Shown: positions 59,371 to 64,000 of the stretch, in pieces
How positions within the stretch are numbered: position 1 is the first letter of the stretch
Layout of the letters: the number at the start of each line of letters is the position of its first letter
DNA from: Phallus indusiatus
Lineage: Eukaryota > Basidiomycota > Agaricomycetes > Phallales > Phallaceae
Length of the DNA stretch: 64,000 nucleotides
Assembly (NCBI GenBank): GCA_027605045.1
Contig: JAQFWX010000157.1
Location: forward strand, 1 to 64,000
Reading direction: 5' to 3'
Program-made: the position numbers and the translations under genes
Notes under the pieces: generated by a model
Database searches by the model: none
Seen by the model: only the letters and a program-made list of their open reading frames with translations
What the model was told of the DNA's origin: nothing

Positions 59371-61000
59371 GATAGTGGTGAGTGCTGAAGTATTCTGAAA
59401 TTTGTTCTTTCAGTGTTTTCTGATCGAAACTAAAGATATTCTCTGCTCTTTATATGCAGTGTGCCGAAAGAGTTTTTCCCCTATTTTAACGCTGACATAC
59501 TTGGACTAATTTAGGCGGATCCACTCATCCAATATAAACCCATCAATCACACAAGGTTTTCGCCGGAGGATTATCGTGCCAAAACTGACAAAAGCTTCGA
59601 AACCCCGGGAGTAAGCCCGGTTACAATTGTTTCGCATTTTTCACACACTTTATGCAGCTGTACCGTTGAAATTATACTATATTATCCGTTCGCCACTTGC
59701 GTATAAACATAAGCTCCATTTCGAACAAGAACAAGAACAAAGTAAGGAGACTAAGCGATGTACAGCAAAGAAGATCAGTGTCAATTGAATTGCGAAAAGA
59801 AGATCACTGTCAACGGGAAGTGAATTATCCGGGTGTTACCTTCTCCTCAAAACTCGAAGCAATGCGGCAAGTCTCGATCGTTTGTGGATAATTTGGTTAA
59901 TCCCGAGGTCTCAGGATCTACTCAAAAGCATTCATTTAGAGCCAAATTAGCAATACTACTGTTGCCAAACTCAATAAGCCTCAAGCCCGCCAGGCAACTA
60001 AAGAAAAGGTTATCACAAACATTCATGCTTTCGCTTTTGCTTGACCTCTCGCTATCAAACCGGGGCCGAGATAGAGGGTAGCGTAAAGTCCGGTGTCATC
60101 TCCATACCATTGTACCCCTTCTGGGGTTGCATATAGGAGGTTATAGGGTGTCGATAAGCATATAGTACTTTGCGGCAACCTGCGGCAACGAAGTCATACC
60201 AGCGTCAATCAGAAGAACACCTCCAGAAGAAGAGAGCCTTTCAGGCCTTCAAAGCTTCAGGTCTCAGCGGTGTCAATCAAGCACCTCCAGAAGAAGTTCC
60301 GAAAGTGTCAATCAGCGTATCACAGCACATCACCCACTTCCAGACGAATTCGGCGAATCGGCGCATCGATAGCATGGATCGATATCATTGCCATTGCTGT
60401 TCCTCATGTGTTCAAGACCAGGCTCACGCAGTGATTGCGTGTCCACGTATGTGAGGTACAGACGACTCGGCACATCATGTTTGCGTGTACCCCCGAAATC
60501 TCGGAGAGAAACCACTTCCGTTTAAACGTGAAGCTAGAGGAAATGAGAACATCGCTAGAAGAATTTTGGGACGCCATGATCTATATATACTCATTGAGAA
60601 AAATGGCGAATTCAAGAAAGTTTCCATTTCGGAATTTATGATAACAAATATTAATTCAATTCGACCAATTTAGGCATTTGAAAGGTGGACACTCGTTATA
60701 CATCTGTACAGTATGTGGGGACAGAGCGTCACAGAAGGCCTGTCTTAAGAATGACAGTTGCATACTTGATAAAACTTTTGGTGAAAGTCAAGTTCTTCTG
60801 TTTCACTCACGTAGTCTAGTAATTTTAAAACAATTGGAGCTAGAACCAATCGCTGTCTCAGCCTCTCCGTTTTCTATATAAGCACCAAACTGAATATCGT
60901 GCCAGATGATCATTTTAAATTGACTTGAATTATTGAACACATTTAATGGATAGTGAGAAAATGGCCCAAGCGGCATATGGTATATTGTTATATCGAAGGC
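59371..61000. other. Gene-poor right border of the array
   Basis: 1.6 kb. The first 150 bp are the D-type upstream flank. Beyond it the sequence is low in coding signal. Short repeats of CACCTCCAGAAGAAG occur near 60219 and 60281. A possible retroelement scrap lies at 60400-60670 (separate entry). Confidence 0.4.
60400..60672 (+). mobile_element. Possible decayed non-LTR retrotransposon end
   Basis: Across two frames the sequence gives TTRHIMFACPR, then LEEILGRHDLY and ILIEKNGEFKKV. This order recalls the C-terminal zinc-binding end of fungal non-LTR reverse transcriptases (an E-T-x-x-H-hydrophobic...C-P motif, then a helical stretch and a phe-rich end). Frames are broken and no reverse-transcriptase core is present, so this is tentative. 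Confidence 0.25.
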
Positions 61001-62913
61001 TTAGGTTCTATCTTGCCCATTCACAGAACTTGAGAGAGCAGAGTTGGTGCTGGTATTGGCACCGGTAGAGACGGTACTACGATCACGAGAGCTGAGAAGA
61101 CTATTGAAGAAATTCTGCAGCACTTCATGCTGAGTCGGCGCTGAGCCACTTTGAGAGGCTGCAAGGTTGGGTGACATTTGGGGTCGGGAATGTGAGTGTA
61201 TTGAAGAAGTTCCATTCGTAGTAAGCGTAGCTGCAGGACGGCCAGAAGTAGTCTAAAAAGAATAATTGTTCTTGAGACGTCATACGCTTCTTTTGAGTAT
61301 ATTTTACATACAATTGACCTTGATGGGTTCGAAGAGCGTGTTCCGTTAGTGCCTTCCATTTCCACCAATGCTCTTTCAACACTAGGAAGATTGAAACTGC
61401 TGCTCCCCATTGGTCCGACGACACCTGCCCCTGAGGTGCTATTTGCATCGCTAGGAATACGGAATGTCTGTCGTGGATCACGGTCGGAGCTCTTGGCAAT
61501 TGATTCATAATGCATGGCAAGGAACTGTTGCTCAGGCATTGGTTGAATTAACGGAGCCAACGTTCTCGGCTATACATCCGATTGAGAAGGATCAACGAAG
61601 AAAAGCAAAAGAAAGGATTTACCTTAGGGCCTTGGTCACCGCCAACAAGGACTTTGTACATTTCTTTTGCGCCACTCTCGTCTCCGTTTAGGTCACGTTC
61701 CCAAGCCTCTCCCCATGCTTTTGCATCGAAACCTTCCCTTAGGACGGTGATTTTACCCCAGCTATCCCATCCAGCCGGAACTAACACATGATCGCGATCC
61801 AAGACGTTTGGTCGCTGTGTGAAAGGGAAAATATTTCTAGCTGGAATTGGAACGTCTGGACTTCCTAAGATGGTGGACGGTGCTGGAGGCGCGAATAGCA
61901 AATGCAGGATATATTGGCGCAATGTTGATAAAGTCTGGGGCTGCTGAGTAGTGTAGAATAAACCCGCACCATCTAACAAGCATTGTAAGATAGGATACTT
62001 TGGACAACAGATGTTAAGGAGAGAATGACGTACATTTCATACATATTGCACGTAGAACTTGCATGATGCCATCTGTTCGTTCTTCCCATTCACTGCCTTT
62101 CCCTTTGACCATGCCGCCCATACCACCAGATCCTCCTACAACGTCGTGGCCATCGTCAATTAAGTCCGCTTTCGTGCAGATAACAACAATAGGGACGCCA
62201 CACAGATTATGTGTAAGAACGCCTTGTCCTAATGGCAGCACTGCGCCTGAAAGTGCTGAACTGCCTGGCAGCGAGGTTTCCCCTGAAGTGGAAGGTTCAG
62301 TGTAGTGTTGTAGATGCGATTGTACTATTGAATGTCAGGAAAGCTGTGGACTTTACGAAAAGCCGTACTACGCACGTCTTTCACGCGATTCGTCGCGCGC
62401 AATTTCAACTTCACGAGAGTTATCGCCTTTGCCCCAGGTTTCGATCCATGTCAGCCATAGATGTAGCTGCTCCATAAACGACCAAGGGCGTGTCCAATCT
62501 AAAGTAATTATAACCAGAGTATGTTGAAATGATGTTCGGGGGGGAAGGAAATGGGGTAGTAAACTTAGATACGAGGGCGAGTAGCATGGAACTGTATAAA
62601 CTGACAGTCGCGTAAGAGTATCTACAGATAGCTGAGCATAGGCTGAATATGATTCCAAGAACACAATACCTTCATCAGCTTCGTCACGAATATCAGCCCA
62701 GTCATATCCTAACGCAAAGTCCGACTTGTCAGTCTTGAGGCTATCATATTGCTTTCCAAGTAAAGCGCACGCAATGGTAGACTTTCCGGAAGCCCTGTCG
62801 CCTAGTATCAAAACTTGTTTCGAAGGTATCGAGCGTGTCGAGGAAACGGAATCAAGAATGGACGACCACAAGTTTTCGACATGTTCTGCTTCTGCAGGTT
62901 CTGTTGCAGACAT
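61001..62913 (-). CDS. Cytoplasmic dynein light intermediate chain (DLIC)
   Basis: DLIC links the dynein motor to cargo adaptors. The start MSATEPAEAEHVENLWSSIL is followed by a Ras-like domain: the P-loop VLILGDRASGKSTIACALLG, then ALGYDWADIRDEADE, and IITLDWTRPWSFMEQLHLWL then TWIETW. Next come LCGVPIVVICTKADLIDDGH (nucleotide-base recognition TKAD) and LFYTTQQPQTLSTLRQYILH. The FPFTQRPNVLDRDHVLVPAG block is a DLIC hallmark, with DSWGKITVLREGFDAKAWG after it. The C-terminus is Ser/Pro-rich with a helix TQHEVLQNFFNSLLSSRDRS, resembling the adaptor-binding effector helix. Six or more exons. It ends at TAA 61001-61003. Only 53 bp separate its start from the divergent TIP41 start. Confidence 0.9.
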
Positions 62914-62966
62914 TTTCGAAGGATCTGGGGAATGTGACGTAGGTGTGACGTTGGCAGAAATCACTC
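62914..62966. promoter_or_regulatory. 53-bp divergent promoter of DLIC and TIP41
   Basis: No TATA box. The interval is bounded by the two ATG codons at 62913 and 62967. If TIP41 starts at its second ATG (63009) the shared interval grows to about 95 bp. Confidence 0.5.
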
Positions 62967-64000
62967 ATGCATCCCAAATCTAACCGCAACTTGGAGCGCA
63001 ATCCGACAATGCTACCGCCACACACGATTTCAGAAACAAACAACACCCGTAAAATCGATATATTCTCATGGTCTCTAGAGACAATTGTTGCACCTATCAT
63101 AACGGCATCAGAAGTCGACGCGATGCAGACCAATCTCGGACTGCCTTTGCCTGAAATGACGTTTGGAAATAATTCATTGGAAATTAGGCATAACCCTTCG
63201 GGATGGACGTATCGCTTTGATGCAGAAAGTGCTCTTAAATGGGTGAAAACTGGAGAACTACAATCTGGAGATGGAAGTGTCAAAGTAGGCTATTCGGACG
63301 CCTGGTTTAAGAGTCGGTCTGTGGTTGTGGACGTGGAGTGATAACGTTGTTTATTGACTTTTCTTATTCAAGGGTTGAATCAGATCCTTCAATCACACTG
63401 TCTAAGACAAAGTCATATGACTGGACATATACGTCTACATATCCCGGTCACCTTCTTGAACCCGACAAATTTTCATTCGTTCCGCGGGACGAGACACATC
63501 CAGGACATGTCATACCCATAGCCGAGCTTTCTCGACAAGACCCTATCTTGTTCTATGCCGAGGTACCTTTATATGAAGATGAGTTACACGATAATGGGAT
63601 GTCACAAGTATCTATCCGCGTGGTAAGTTCAATACAATTGATATTCGAGGAATAGCTTTTTGAAAGAAGTGTTCATGTTTGAAGAGAGTTATGCCCACAT
63701 CATTTTTCTTACTTGCCAGGTTCACTCTCCGGGTGGACAACGTCCTATTTCGGACCTATGACACGCGTTTATATCATTCGTTTTCTTCGTCTCCGCCTCT
63801 CATTGTCCGAGAGTCAACAGGTTGGGAAGCTCCTTATGAATATCTAAAACGAGTATGTTTCAATGGTGCAAGTATCTGGCTGTGCTCACTGACTTATATT
63901 AACTTTCAAGCAACTGCCGAATAAAGCTGACCTCTCGCCTCTTATCGACCCGCACTTTATTGCCAAATCGCTGACGACCTTACCAGAAGAGTTGGCTCAA
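62967..64000 (+). CDS. TIP41: TIP41-like protein (PP2A/TOR pathway), partial
   Basis: TIP41 binds Tap42/alpha4 or PP2A-type phosphatases in TOR signalling. The first exon contains FSWSLETIVAPIITASEVDA, then LGLPLPEMTFGNNSLEI, and RFDAESALKWVKTGELQSG then KVGYSDAWFKSR, which is the family core. After a short intron come VESDPSITLSKTKSYDWTYT then STYPGH, PDETHPGHVIPIAELSRQDP-type residues and ILFYAEVPLYEDELHDNG. Later exons give FFLLARFTLRVDNVLFRTYD then TRLYHSF, and STGWEAPYEYLKR. The gene runs past the right edge; the last readable part is LIDPHFIAKSLTTLPEELAQ. Start at 62967 or, less likely, 63009. Confidence 0.88.

Overview
The window is nuclear DNA of a filamentous basidiomycete, most likely an Agaricomycete. 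The evidence is dense short introns (about 45-60 nt, GT-AG, often with a CTAAC-like branch site), closely packed genes on both strands, fungal versions of housekeeping proteins, and an intron-containing tRNA-Gln. I see no prokaryotic, organellar or viral block. Gene models were assembled by hand from reading frames and splice sites, and family names rest on remembered motifs, not on a search.

Positions 1-38,800 are a conserved housekeeping region. In order: an Rtc3/SBDS-like gene (cut by the left edge), the MLH3 mismatch-repair protein, an OFD1/TPA1 prolyl hydroxylase, the nucleolar RNA-binding protein NOP13, the complex I assembly methyltransferase NDUFAF5, the tRNA methyltransferase TRM10, a small membrane protein of unknown function, a CSN12/PCID2-type PCI protein, mitochondrial GatB (PET112), poly(A) polymerase, tRNA-Gln(TTG), an IST3/RBMX2 spliceosomal protein, eIF3d, a Dsc2/UBAC2-like membrane protein, a GNAT acetyltransferase, an Air1/2-like zinc-knuckle protein, an M18 aspartyl aminopeptidase, UTP12, a Cys/Met-metabolism PLP enzyme, the TFIIF large subunit (TFG1) and a RidA-family protein. 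Intergenic spaces are tiny: two divergent pairs in the window have 43 and 53 bp between start codons, and one convergent pair has overlapping stop codons.

Positions 39,300-59,500 are different: a lineage-specific tandem array built from four unrelated gene families. A is a lectin-like beta-propeller ending in a CaaX prenylation motif. B is a cytosolic trypsin/V8-like serine protease with an unknown C-terminal domain. C is an F-box-like/leucine-rich protein. D is an ankyrin-repeat plus von Willebrand A protein. The order is A1 B1 C1 D1 / A2 B2 / A3 (B lost) C2 D2 / C3 fragment, D3. A1-A3, B2, C2, D2 and D3 look intact; C1 and D1 are broken; B1 has a shifted tail. Cytosolic protease, ankyrin/vWA scaffold, F-box and lectin-like modules amplified together resemble a recognition or conflict locus. 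That function is inference; the array itself is directly visible.

Positions 59,500-64,000 return to housekeeping: a gene-poor stretch with a possible decayed retroelement scrap, a dynein light intermediate chain, and TIP41 running off the right edge.

A caution for all gene models: at least six housekeeping genes contain single-base frame breaks, mostly in short A/T runs, where the conserved protein resumes exactly one base out of frame. This looks like base-calling error in runs of identical bases, so single-base lesions in the array should not by themselves be taken as pseudogene evidence.
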